From Chitinophaga pinensis (lineage in GTDB: Bacteria; Bacteroidota; Bacteroidia; NS11-12g; UBA955), in NCBI GenBank assembly GCA_945877575.1, contig CAMDUE010000008.1:53479-117478 (forward strand): 64,000 bases of DNA, written 5' to 3'. The notes under the pieces were generated by a model. The model was not told where the DNA came from and ran no database searches. It was given only the letters and a program-made list of their open reading frames with translations. The position numbers and the translations under genes are program-made. Of this stretch, positions 9,528 to 18,492 are shown one piece after another (positions within the stretch are counted from its first letter, which is position 1; the number at the start of each line of letters is the position of its first letter).

Positions 9528-10839
9528 TCATTCCCTAAATAACGACCTGAAATGGCTTGAGAATATCATTTTATATCAACTCGGGCAGGCTGGAGATGAG
9601 CTGAAAAATAGAATTGAGAATCAAGGCGAAATTCAACCTCCCGCTTTGATTTCTGGGGAATATTACTCAGATTTAGTGGCCAATTTGAACTTGAATGGCT
9701 TAGAACGAGGTGTTTTCTTGATTGCCGCGGCCGTATTTCTTAAACCCGATATTTTTCAGCCTATCATCAAAGCAATCAAAGATAAACATCCTGATAATGC
9801 ACGCTTTGGAGGTGTATTGATCAGAAATCAAACCGGTTTTATACCCACGGGTGAGACGGCAATTTATATATTAACCAACGGCGATTTGAACGAGCGATTA
9901 TCTGTCATGGATGTTATTACCCCAGAACACAGATTGTTTAATAACGAATATTTGGAATTTGTCTCTGACAACGAAAACTTTCCCATTACGTATCAAAAAA
10001 TTCAGCTCACCCGCGACACTTTTGATTTGTTAACTACAGGTGTGGCCAACAAGCCTGATTACAGCGCGAATTTCCCCGCTAATTTGGTGAAAGTAAACTT
10101 AGATTGGGATGATTTAGTTCTTTCGGGGGATGTTTTGAATCAGATCAAAGATCTTCAATATTGGCTCGAATTTGAAGAGCAGCTGCTTTCGAGCGAATCT
10201 ATGCGGAAGAAAATTAAGCCTGGCTACAAAGCGGTATTTTACGGGCCATCGGGCACAGGAAAAACCTTGGTCGCGGGATTGTTAGGAAAGAAACATGGGC
10301 TGGATGTTTACCGGATAGATTTATCTCAACTTTCGAGCAAATACATTGGCGAAACTGAAAAGAACATTGCGAATCTTTTTAAACAGGCTCGAAATAAAAG
10401 TTGGATATTGTTTTTTGATGAGGGAGAATCATTGTTTGGAAAAAGAACGTCTTCTGGCGGAAATAATGAAAAATATGCCAATCAACAAGTAGGATTTCTC
10501 TTACAAATGATTGAAGATCACCCTGGGGTAGTCATTTTGGCAACCAACTTAAAAAGTTCCATTGACGAAGCTTTTTTAAGGAGATTCCAAAAGATGATTT
10601 ACTTCGAATCTCCCGATGACACACAACGCCTAGAACTTTGGCAAAAAGCCCTGAATCTAGACCTCTTAATAGATTCTGATATTGATCTGAAAAAAATTGC
10701 AAAAGATTATTTAGTAGTTGGTGGTCAAATAGTTAATATTGTAAAACAAGCAAGTCTTCGAGCCTTAGGTAACAACAACGGGGTTATTTCTCAAAAGATT
10801 CTGCTTCAATGCATTACAGAAGAATTAAAAAAGAATTGA
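9505..10839 (+). CDS. AAA+ ATPase (Pvc15/Afp15-type), eCIS, copy 2
   Basis: Walker A GPSGTGKT, Walker B ILFFDEGE, ATNLKSSIDEAFLRRF; paralogue of the 5046 gene; overlaps the preceding CDS (alternative ATG at 9520). Confidence 0.9.
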   Translation: MNLTPMNNHSLNNDLKWLENIILYQLGQAGDELKNRIENQGEIQPPALISGEYYSDLVANLNLNGLERGVFLIAAAVFLKPDIFQPIIKAIKDKHPDNARFGGVLIRNQTGFIPTGETAIYILTNGDLNERLSVMDVITPEHRLFNNEYLEFVSDNENFPITYQKIQLTRDTFDLLTTGVANKPDYSANFPANLVKVNLDWDDLVLSGDVLNQIKDLQYWLEFEEQLLSSESMRKKIKPGYKAVFYGPSGTGKTLVAGLLGKKHGLDVYRIDLSQLSSKYIGETEKNIANLFKQARNKSWILFFDEGESLFGKRTSSGGNNEKYANQQVGFLLQMIEDHPGVVILATNLKSSIDEAFLRRFQKMIYFESPDDTQRLELWQKALNLDLLIDSDIDLKKIAKDYLVVGGQIVNIVKQASLRALGNNNGVISQKILLQCITEELKKN

Positions 10840-10870
10840 GTTTAAATTAAGATAATTATCCATTAGAAAC

Positions 10871-12685
10871 ATGGAAGAAGAAGAATTAAAATCTGCAACA
10901 ACAACTGCGCCAGCAGAAGAATCAAATGATGATGCCGCAGGTGCGACAACCACTGCAGATTCAGAAGTAAAGCCTATTCAAGATAAACCTGCAGATGTTG
11001 GTGATTCATCAGTCGCACCGGCAGTTAGTCCAAAGTCTGGAATTTCTGTTGCATCTGGAGAAACGCCAGAGGCGGACAAAGCTGTTGTATCTCCTGCGGC
11101 AACTGCAAAAACTGAACAAGATATCGCGGAAGAAGAGTATGCAACACCCGACTTACATATCAATAAGAAAGGACATGCTGGCAGAGGTATTGGAACAACA
11201 TTAACTTCGGGTGCCGCAGCCACTACCCAAGCAGGTTTAAAAGTTGGTGCTGGGGCAATTGGAGTGGGAGCGGTAGGCGGAGGTGCAGTTGCTGGCACCG
11301 CGATAGGTATAAGTGCTGGAATTGGTGCAATAACGGGCGCAGGAGCAGATGCAGCGGCAAAATCAACGGCAGGCTCAATTTTTAATCCTATTGGCTCAGC
11401 AGCAAAGGAAGCCGTTTGGGGTCAAGATAATACCAGTTCTTATGATTATGAAAAAGCCGCATCCAATGTCGGAGCGGCGGGTATTGCTTCGGCATCCGCT
11501 GCCGGTGCAGTTGGCTTAATGACAGCTGGGATGGGCGCATATGGATGGTATGAAGGAAGTCAACGTCGCAAGGCGGCTTCTGAAATGGTTGACGGGCCTA
11601 ATGGTAAACAGGTAAAAGATGCTGCAGGTGTTTCTTTAGCCAATGAATCGATAACAGATGGTAAAATGGGGGTTGTAAAGGGCTCGGTTTCTACTGTTGG
11701 TGCGGGACTAAAAATAGCGGCTGGAGCAGGTGCTTCTAGTGCCGGTGCACTTATGACCGGTGCTTCTGTTTTAGGAGGAGTTGGAGGTGCAATTTCTGTA
11801 GCTGAAGGAGGATTAAATTTATATAGGGACAGAGCTTATTGGAAAAATGGATCATTTGAAGCTAGAACCGATAAGGGAAAGAAATGGTATGATTTTGTAA
11901 AATCCAAGAAAAGATCTCGTGCGGCTTTATCAGCATTGAAAATAATTGGCGGTGGATTGGCCATTGCAGCTGCTGCAGTTGGTACGGCTGCGGGTGCTGG
12001 AATTCCATTGTTGATTGCTGCCGGAGTTATTGGTGCGGGAATGGGTATTTCTAAATTGATGAAGAAATACAACAATTCTCAAAGAATCAAAAAAGCCAAA
12101 GGTCAAATGAAAGAAGAAGGTTGGTACAATAAAGACACTTCTCTTCCAGAAAATAAGTATAACACAAAAGGTACTTTAGCGGAAAGAAATAAAATAAATG
12201 AAACTAAATTAGCCGCTAAACGCAGTGAAAAAGGCAAGGAGAATGCAGAATCTAAGTTTAGCGTAGCTCAAGGAATTATTCAAACTTTCAAGGAGGTAGG
12301 TCTATCTGGAATTGGACAAAGTATCCAAAAAGTAATGTCATTAATCAAGAAAGAAAAAGGAGATAAAAAAGCTGCTGAAATCAATAAAAAAGCTCAAAAA
12401 GATTCACAACCTGGCTTCTTTGCAAGATTGATGAATAGATTTAAGAGTAAAGATCCTTCGCAAGAATCACCAGCCGAGGCTAAAGCACCTGAGGTTCCCC
12501 AATGGCATACCAATCCATTACATCAAGCAGAGGAAGACAAAATCGAAAAACCTTCAAAATTGGATGAAGAGGTATATGATGCTAAGAACATATCAGAAAG
12601 AATTGGAGTTAGTGAGCAAGAAGTACTTTCTGGATCCGGCGAAGAACTGATTGAGAAAAAACTTTCAGTGACTAATTCGTTGTAG
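10871..12685 (+). CDS. 604-aa Gly/Ala-rich glycine-zipper protein, candidate membrane-active eCIS cargo
   Basis: Disordered N-terminus then several Gly/Ala-rich hydrophobic segments (VGAGAIGVGAVGGGAVAGTAIGISAGIGAITGAG; IIGGGLAIAAAAVGTAAGAGIPLLIAAGVIGAGMG); ends with TAG at the start of a heptamer array. Confidence 0.8.
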   Translation: MEEEELKSATTTAPAEESNDDAAGATTTADSEVKPIQDKPADVGDSSVAPAVSPKSGISVASGETPEADKAVVSPAATAKTEQDIAEEEYATPDLHINKKGHAGRGIGTTLTSGAAATTQAGLKVGAGAIGVGAVGGGAVAGTAIGISAGIGAITGAGADAAAKSTAGSIFNPIGSAAKEAVWGQDNTSSYDYEKAASNVGAAGIASASAAGAVGLMTAGMGAYGWYEGSQRRKAASEMVDGPNGKQVKDAAGVSLANESITDGKMGVVKGSVSTVGAGLKIAAGAGASSAGALMTGASVLGGVGGAISVAEGGLNLYRDRAYWKNGSFEARTDKGKKWYDFVKSKKRSRAALSALKIIGGGLAIAAAAVGTAAGAGIPLLIAAGVIGAGMGISKLMKKYNNSQRIKKAKGQMKEEGWYNKDTSLPENKYNTKGTLAERNKINETKLAAKRSEKGKENAESKFSVAQGIIQTFKEVGLSGIGQSIQKVMSLIKKEKGDKKAAEINKKAQKDSQPGFFARLMNRFKSKDPSQESPAEAKAPEVPQWHTNPLHQAEEDKIEKPSKLDEEVYDAKNISERIGVSEQEVLSGSGEELIEKKLSVTNSL

Positions 12686-12686
12686 T

Positions 12687-12868
12687 TTGGTACATGGTCT
12701 TTGGTACTTGGTACTTGGTACTTGGTACCTGGTCCATGGTACATGGTACAAAGTCCATAGTCGATGGTCCATAGTCTATAGTTCATGGTCTGAGGTCTGA
12801 CACCCTCTACCCGCTACCCGCTACCCTCTACCCGCTACCCGCTACCCGCTACCCGATACTCAGTACTA
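12687..12868. repeat. Heptamer array 1: 26 units x 7 bp, GT-type left arm, AC-type right arm
   Basis: TTGGTAC ATGGTCT TTGGTAC(x4) CTGGTCC ATGGTAC ATGGTAC AAAGTCC ATAGTCG ATGGTCC ATAGTCT ATAGTTC ATGGTCT GAGGTCT | GACACCC TCTACCC GCTACCC GCTACCC TCTACCC GCTACCC(x3) GATACTC AGTACTA; 182 bp = 26 x 7 with no phase slip. Confidence 0.97.
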
Positions 12869-13582
12869 ATAAAAATAATCCTGAGACTTTTCCAACGTAC
12901 TAAAGTTGAAGTAGAAAGTGAATCCTACTTGCAAGTTGCCGCCTTTAAAGGTTAATGGGAAGCTTTGATTGTAAAATTCTCCATATTCCACGCGCATTTG
13001 GCGGGCAGTAGAGAATGGTTGTTGATAGGAAACGGTAAACTCGTATCGGTGTCCCTCATCCGTATTTCCACCCATTCCAAATCCTAGGTAAAAAGCGGGA
13101 AAAGTCTTCACTATGTTATCATGAACAATTCTATAACGAGCGTTCTTGGTTTGATTGTAGATGGTATCTGTTAAACTTCCTCCCAACTGTTGATTTAAGG
13201 TAATTCCAAAGTTTTCGGTGATGAAACTACCCGTGCTGAACCGTTGTCTGAAGGATATTCCTAGGGAGGTGCTTAACATGTCTACTGGTTGTTTGATCAT
13301 GCCGTTATTGGGCATCGTATCATTGTTGATTCGAAAACCGGTGCCTAAATATCCTACCTTAAAATTCAATGAACTGGCTTTACTCAAATCATAGGTGCCC
13401 TGTAAGTAACCGTAAATGTTACCGCGGTTGCGCGTTGTAAAAGGGTTGGCTAATGTGTCGCTGGTGGCAGTTTTTGAAATCACTGCACCTGCGTTGGCTG
13501 CAATAAACCACTTGCTTTGTCCATATAATGCTGTTGATGCAGTTGCGATAATTGCAAAAAATAACCCCGATTTTGAGTTCAT
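12866..13582 (-). CDS. Outer-membrane beta-barrel protein
   Basis: Signal peptide MNSKSGLFFAIIATASTALYGQ, barrel-like alternation, C-terminal aromatic FYFNFSTLEKSQDYFY. Confidence 0.7.
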   Translation of the reverse strand: MNSKSGLFFAIIATASTALYGQSKWFIAANAGAVISKTATSDTLANPFTTRNRGNIYGYLQGTYDLSKASSLNFKVGYLGTGFRINNDTMPNNGMIKQPVDMLSTSLGISFRQRFSTGSFITENFGITLNQQLGGSLTDTIYNQTKNARYRIVHDNIVKTFPAFYLGFGMGGNTDEGHRYEFTVSYQQPFSTARQMRVEYGEFYNQSFPLTFKGGNLQVGFTFYFNFSTLEKSQDYFY

Positions 13583-13588
13583 ACTACG

Positions 13589-13618
13589 CAAAGTTACATT
13601 TTAGCGGTCGTATCTTTG
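13589..13618. promoter_or_regulatory. Divergent Bacteroidota-type -7 boxes: minus TAACTTTG (13589-13596) and plus TATCTTTG (13611-13618)
   Basis: Both match TAnnTTTG and lie 4-7 nt from the start codons at 13582 (-) and 13623 (+). Confidence 0.5.
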
Positions 13619-13622
13619 CAGA

Positions 13623-14666
13623 ATGGTAAGAGAAAATCAGATTCTTCAACTGCTCAAGCAATCCGTTGAAAAACTCGCTCAACAAGAGGAGGTATTGCGG
13701 TTTGCCGAAATCAAGAATCCTTGGTTTACTCAAAAGAATATTGTGGTTGCTTTAGACGGGTGGATACATTCATTAAATGATTCATCTAGCTCAGAGTGGC
13801 TTAATCAATATGATTTTTCTGAAATCAGTGAGAATTCCACCAAAAAATTAGGAATCATTGCCGCTGGTAATATTCCGTTGGTTGGTCTTCACGATGTGCT
13901 TTGTGGAATTTTATGCGGATTTACGGTTTGGCTAAAGCCATCTACTGATGATGAGACTCTCATGAAATGGGTTATCTCTGATTGGACAGCAGAGCTTCAG
14001 AAAATTGGAATCTGGAATGCTGTTGAAATTGTTGAACAACTCAAAGGAATTGATGTGGCAATTGCCACTGGTAATAACAACTCTGCCCGCTATTTTGAGT
14101 ATTACTTTAGGCATATTCCACATTTACTTAGAAATAATCGAAACAGCGTGGCCGTTTTGGGGGCGCAAGACCAATTAGAAGAAGAAGACTATATTAATTT
14201 GGGGTTGGATGTTTTTCAACACTTTGGATTAGGTTGCAGGAACGTGACAAAGGTGTTTCTTCCTCGTGGGTTTGAATTTAAACCGCTTTTTGATGTTTGG
14301 GAACAACATTTTGCCGATACACTGTTTCACAATAAATACGCCAATAATTACAATTATCATAAGGCATTGTTGTTGATGAATTTAGATCCACACATTGATG
14401 CCGGATATATTTTGCTAAATGAACGTACACACATTCATTCTCCAGTTGGGGTATTAAATTATTCGTATTACGATGACATTCAAGAGGTATCTCAAGATAT
14501 TTTACAGAATCAAAATGTCATTCAATGTGTAGTTTCTAATCTTCATGAAATCACTTTATTAGAAAATATTTTACCTTTGGGTACTGCTCAAAGCCCATTG
14601 CTTTCTGACTATGCAGATGGTGTAGATACTGTCGCGTTTTTGTTATCTGCCAACAGTAATCGGTGA
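13623..14666 (+). CDS. Acyl-CoA reductase (LuxC-like)
   Basis: LGIIAAGNIPLVGLHDVLCGILCGFTVWLKPSTDDETLMKW...GLGCRNVTKVFLPRGF. Confidence 0.75.
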   Translation: MVRENQILQLLKQSVEKLAQQEEVLRFAEIKNPWFTQKNIVVALDGWIHSLNDSSSSEWLNQYDFSEISENSTKKLGIIAAGNIPLVGLHDVLCGILCGFTVWLKPSTDDETLMKWVISDWTAELQKIGIWNAVEIVEQLKGIDVAIATGNNNSARYFEYYFRHIPHLLRNNRNSVAVLGAQDQLEEEDYINLGLDVFQHFGLGCRNVTKVFLPRGFEFKPLFDVWEQHFADTLFHNKYANNYNYHKALLLMNLDPHIDAGYILLNERTHIHSPVGVLNYSYYDDIQEVSQDILQNQNVIQCVVSNLHEITLLENILPLGTAQSPLLSDYADGVDTVAFLLSANSNR

Positions 14667-14693
14667 TCAGATTCGAAGACCAAATAAAATCTA

Positions 14694-15638
14694 CTAAGTA
14701 GCAAGCACCTCAGATAATATCTCACACACCGCTTTACTCATACTATTATCAGTGTCAAGGGATGGGTTGATTTCTGTGATTTCGAATACTTCGGTTTGTG
14801 GAAGGTGATAGAAATGTGAGAGTAGTTTTATGGCTTGATCTTTTTGTAGTCCGTTTTCGACGGGCGTTCCAGTACCACGAGAAATTTCGGGATCTAGGGA
14901 ATCTACATCGAATGAGACATAAAGGTGGTCAACCTTATTTTGGAGGTGTGAATGTGCTTCGGAAATGGCCCATTCAATGCCGTTTTCGTGGATTTCATGG
15001 GCATATATTACCTTGATGTTTTCGTCTAAGACCAAGGCTTCTTCCTGTACTTCAAAACTGCGAATTCCTATGAAAACAATGTTCGCAGCGGGAATACAAT
15101 CGTTGTTTTTGAGGGATTTAATTTCTTTCCACAAGGAAAAGCACTGTTCATCTATGTTTCTTTCTTGGTGTTTGGTATTGTCAGAGTAAAGTGCGGTGTT
15201 AAGAGCCATTCCGTGTGTATTTCCGCTGGGGGAAGTATACGGAGAATGAAGATCTAAATGAGCGTCAATCCAAACCACACCGGCGCGCTGACTATTGATG
15301 GACCTGCAAAAACCTGCAATACCTCCAACTGCATTGCTGTGATCACCACTTAAAAGAATTATGTTATTGTTATCTTTACGGATGGATTCAATTGAATCTG
15401 CGAGTTTGCGCATATGCTTCAATAGAGGAAGGCCGCGTTTCAAATAGGGCAATTGAATGGTATTAACATCCCAATCGTCTAAATTTTGGGAAATAGTCAC
15501 CTTAGGTAATTGGGTGAAAAAGGGCAGCTGGGAATTTGAACAGACTTCAATTAGGGTGTCGGGACCATTAGAGGTGCCGGCCGTTGCTGCTCCGTATTCC
15601 CAATCAGAAACTACTAAACTTACACTATCAAACTTCAT
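14694..15638 (-). CDS. Arginase-family hydrolase
   Basis: Metal motifs GDHS, WIDAHLDLHSP, SGNTHGMALN, YVSFDVDSLDPEISRGTGTPVENGL. Confidence 0.85.
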   Translation of the reverse strand: MKFDSVSLVVSDWEYGAATAGTSNGPDTLIEVCSNSQLPFFTQLPKVTISQNLDDWDVNTIQLPYLKRGLPLLKHMRKLADSIESIRKDNNNIILLSGDHSNAVGGIAGFCRSINSQRAGVVWIDAHLDLHSPYTSPSGNTHGMALNTALYSDNTKHQERNIDEQCFSLWKEIKSLKNNDCIPAANIVFIGIRSFEVQEEALVLDENIKVIYAHEIHENGIEWAISEAHSHLQNKVDHLYVSFDVDSLDPEISRGTGTPVENGLQKDQAIKLLSHFYHLPQTEVFEITEINPSLDTDNSMSKAVCEILSEVLAT

Positions 15639-15701
15639 ACGGAGATAGTCAAAATTAGGCGGGTAAACCTAAAAAAGCAAATTTTCAATAATAAGAGTTT
15701 A

Positions 15702-17399
15702 TTAACGCTTGGTTTTTGGTTTCCAAACGATATAACCGGAAAGTTGTTTTTCTGGGGTGAATTTTTCAGCAAAGAAGTAGTCTGCTTCCCAATCACACCG
15801 GGTGATTACCCTGATGTTATTTCCATTTTTGGATGGATTTTGTGCGTGAGACCTCCGGTTGGATTGTTTAGGATACCATTCGTTTTTGGGTGCTGGCCAT
15901 TCGGGATTGAGATTTTTAAAATCATCGGGAGTGAAACGACCATAAAAATAAAGAGCGTGAGTTTTGAAATACCAAGTTTCAATGAAATGACCTTTAATAA
16001 CTTCAGATTTGATGGTCCGATTCAAATTGCCTTGAAGAGTATCTGCGGTAATTGGCAATAATGTGAAACTCGTAATTAAAGCGGTTAATCCACTGATTAC
16101 AAATAAGTAGGCAGGCGATGGCGATTTTTTAAATAATGAAAGTAACAGCCAATACAACCACCAGACGGTAAAAAGCGATGCCGGGATGAATGCCGTCCAA
16201 TTCCAAACAGGAGCATCATTGAGAATGCTTGAAGTAAAAGGGTCTAAAGTTAAATTCAAAGAAGAAATAAAAGGTTTGTAAACAACAGCTAATGGCAATG
16301 CCCATAAAATTAGCGCAATACCTAATCCTGACAAGAAAACACCCAAATTTAAAGAGTAAGGGAACTTCCAACGATTGGTATGCACTACATAAACCTGATA
16401 GGCTCCAAAATAGGTGAGTGGCCACCAACACAAAGAACTGTAGTGAATGAGTTTAGTCGAAACGACACTGAAGAAAATCAATACAACCCAAAACAGTACG
16501 CGCATGATGGAATGCCAATCTTCCACATTTCTATCCATAATGCGATTTTTGAAAAGATGGGGCAATCCAAGTATAGAAGCAGGAAAAGCAAGGAAAAATA
16601 AGACTACAATGTGGTAATACCAAGGTTGGTTGTGCCATTCAAAGTATTGACCGTTTAACAGATGGACTTGATACTCGAAGAACTTTACAAAAAATTCAGA
16701 ACCGTTTGACTGTAAAAGGGGCAATACCCAAATTGAAAGGATGATTGACAATCCCAAGAAAGACAATAAAATTTGGGGGGTAAAAATCAAGTGCCATTTT
16801 CCGTTGTTGATGGATACAATGAGAATGACTAATCCGGTGATTAGAATTCCAACAGGGCCTTTAGTGAGGAATGCTAGTCCCAAGAAAACACCTAAAAGAA
16901 GATAATACAATTGAGTGCGTTCCTCCTTAAGGTAAGCTTGAGTGATGTTGTGCCATTGGTATAAAGCCATGACTATGAAGAGGTTGAAAATAGGGTCGAT
17001 AAGTCCTGAGCGCCAATAGATAAAAGGTATTAAGGTTAAAAGTAGCGAAAGGGACCAAAATGCTCCGAGCATTCTTTTGCCCATTTTGTCTCCAAAGTGA
17101 TACGCGAAATTTACCACAAAAACGGCAGCAATGACGTTTGGGATTTTAAAAACCCATGCTTGTAGTTGTCCAAAAATAGAATAGGAAAGGGCTTGTAACC
17201 AAATGAATAGGGGGGGCTTTTCCCAAAAAGGTTCGAATCCAATTTGATTGTAAAGCCAATTATTTGAAATTACCATTTCTCTTGCTGATTCGGCGAAAAT
17301 GAGTTCGTCCCAATCAAATAGGGCGGTCAAATTCAAACCCGATAAGGTAAAAATCAAGGTGACCGCGGTCAAAAGCAAGTGTACAGGAAGTCTTTTCAT
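15702..17399 (-). CDS. Glycosyltransferase family 39 / ArnT-like membrane protein
   Basis: LFDWDELIFAESAREMVISNNWLYNQIGFEPFWEKPPLFIWLQALSYSIFG, multi-TM. Confidence 0.85.
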   Translation of the reverse strand: MKRLPVHLLLTAVTLIFTLSGLNLTALFDWDELIFAESAREMVISNNWLYNQIGFEPFWEKPPLFIWLQALSYSIFGQLQAWVFKIPNVIAAVFVVNFAYHFGDKMGKRMLGAFWSLSLLLTLIPFIYWRSGLIDPIFNLFIVMALYQWHNITQAYLKEERTQLYYLLLGVFLGLAFLTKGPVGILITGLVILIVSINNGKWHLIFTPQILLSFLGLSIILSIWVLPLLQSNGSEFFVKFFEYQVHLLNGQYFEWHNQPWYYHIVVLFFLAFPASILGLPHLFKNRIMDRNVEDWHSIMRVLFWVVLIFFSVVSTKLIHYSSLCWWPLTYFGAYQVYVVHTNRWKFPYSLNLGVFLSGLGIALILWALPLAVVYKPFISSLNLTLDPFTSSILNDAPVWNWTAFIPASLFTVWWLYWLLLSLFKKSPSPAYLFVISGLTALITSFTLLPITADTLQGNLNRTIKSEVIKGHFIETWYFKTHALYFYGRFTPDDFKNLNPEWPAPKNEWYPKQSNRRSHAQNPSKNGNNIRVITRCDWEADYFFAEKFTPEKQLSGYIVWKPKTKR

Positions 17400-18001
17400 G
17401 CCAATTTAGCCGCATTTGAACGGTCGAAGTAATACAAAAATACGTAGGAAAGTAAAGAACCTAAAAATGCACCTGATAAAACGTCTTCAATAGAGTGTTG
17501 TCCGAGATAAATTCGACTATAGCCCACTAAAAATGCGAGAAAAATGATGGAAATAGAAAGTGATTTTGGTGTATCTAGTTTACTTAAAATGTAAATAATA
17601 ATTCCTGTTCCGAAAAAAGCCGCAGCTGTATGTCCACTTGGAAAAGCTTTCCATTGAACCAATTTGACTCCATCAATATGACGCATGAGATCAGGAAATT
17701 TAACGGATGGCCTGGGCAAATTAAACCAGAGTTTTAGTCCTTGAGTAATAATTCCTTCCGCAGCGAATGCCAAAAAGAAAGGCCAGGCTTTCCATCGAAA
17801 AAGGAGTGCTGCAAAGAATAAAGTAACCACAACCATTGGCCATTCACCCCAAAGTGTGATTCGGGAAAATATGGTATCAAGCCAAGAATTATGAAATGTC
17901 AACAAATACTTAGTGGTTTCATCAAAACCTAAAATTCCGACCCAAAGCGCTAAAGGAGCTGTGATTAGGGCAACAACAAAGAAATAGTTTCGGGCAGACA
18001 T
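17396..18001 (-). CDS. PAP2-family phosphatase
   Basis: KLWFNLPRP...FPSGHTAAAFFG...GYSRIYLGQHSIEDVLSG; overlaps the GT39 start. Confidence 0.9.
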   Translation of the reverse strand: MSARNYFFVVALITAPLALWVGILGFDETTKYLLTFHNSWLDTIFSRITLWGEWPMVVVTLFFAALLFRWKAWPFFLAFAAEGIITQGLKLWFNLPRPSVKFPDLMRHIDGVKLVQWKAFPSGHTAAAFFGTGIIIYILSKLDTPKSLSISIIFLAFLVGYSRIYLGQHSIEDVLSGAFLGSLLSYVFLYYFDRSNAAKLA

Positions 18002-18090
18002 GTCAATTTACAAATATACAATAGAAGTTAAGTCGAATTAATTTTGAAAAGTCAATGATTTTGTTTTGTTTGCAAGAAAGGAGGCCACTC

Positions 18091-18489
18091 ATGTCAAAAA
18101 AAGTCATTGAAAAAAAATCTAAACTGGAACTTGAATACTCTCTCAGATCATCGCCTCATATTCTATACCAGTACATTTCTTCCCCATCAGGCTTACAAAG
18201 TTGGTTTGCAGATCATGTTGACGTTCAGGGCGGCGCTTCTTTTAAGTTTTCTTGGGATGATGGCACCGAGTACAATGCCGAACTCACCAAGAACATTCCA
18301 GGTAAATTAGTAAAATTTGATTTAATAGGTTCGCCAGGTGATTTCCTCGAATTCAAAATTGCTCAAGAGGAAATTACGGGTGACATAGAACTCATCATCA
18401 CAGAGATGGTATACCCTGACGAAGCAGAAATGTCAGCTTCCATTTGGGATGCAGCTGTTGAACAGTTGTGCAGTGTTATTGGGGCATAG
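18091..18489 (+). CDS. START-like/SRPBCC-domain protein
   Basis: YQYISSPSGLQSWFADHVDVQGGASFKFSWDDGTEYNAELTKNIPGKLVKFDLIG; AAAGGAGG 7 nt upstream of ATG 18091. Confidence 0.75.
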   Translation: MSKKVIEKKSKLELEYSLRSSPHILYQYISSPSGLQSWFADHVDVQGGASFKFSWDDGTEYNAELTKNIPGKLVKFDLIGSPGDFLEFKIAQEEITGDIELIITEMVYPDEAEMSASIWDAAVEQLCSVIGA

Positions 18490-18492
18490 TTT

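Noticed and set aside
10978-11298. 106-aa Ala/Pro-rich minus ORF
   Set aside because: Antisense of the low-complexity Gly/Ala-rich gene; composition artefact.
12683-12685. TAG enrichment as evidence of stop-codon recoding or readthrough
   Set aside because: Readthrough would enter low-complexity repeat with stops in each frame; no recoding machinery seen.
12523-12786. Minus-strand 87-aa ORF (MNYRLWTIDYGLCTMYHGPGTKYQVPSTK...)
   Set aside because: Its N-terminal half is translated heptamer array and the rest is antisense to the 604-aa gene; a 7-bp repeat gives an artificial 7-aa peptide period.
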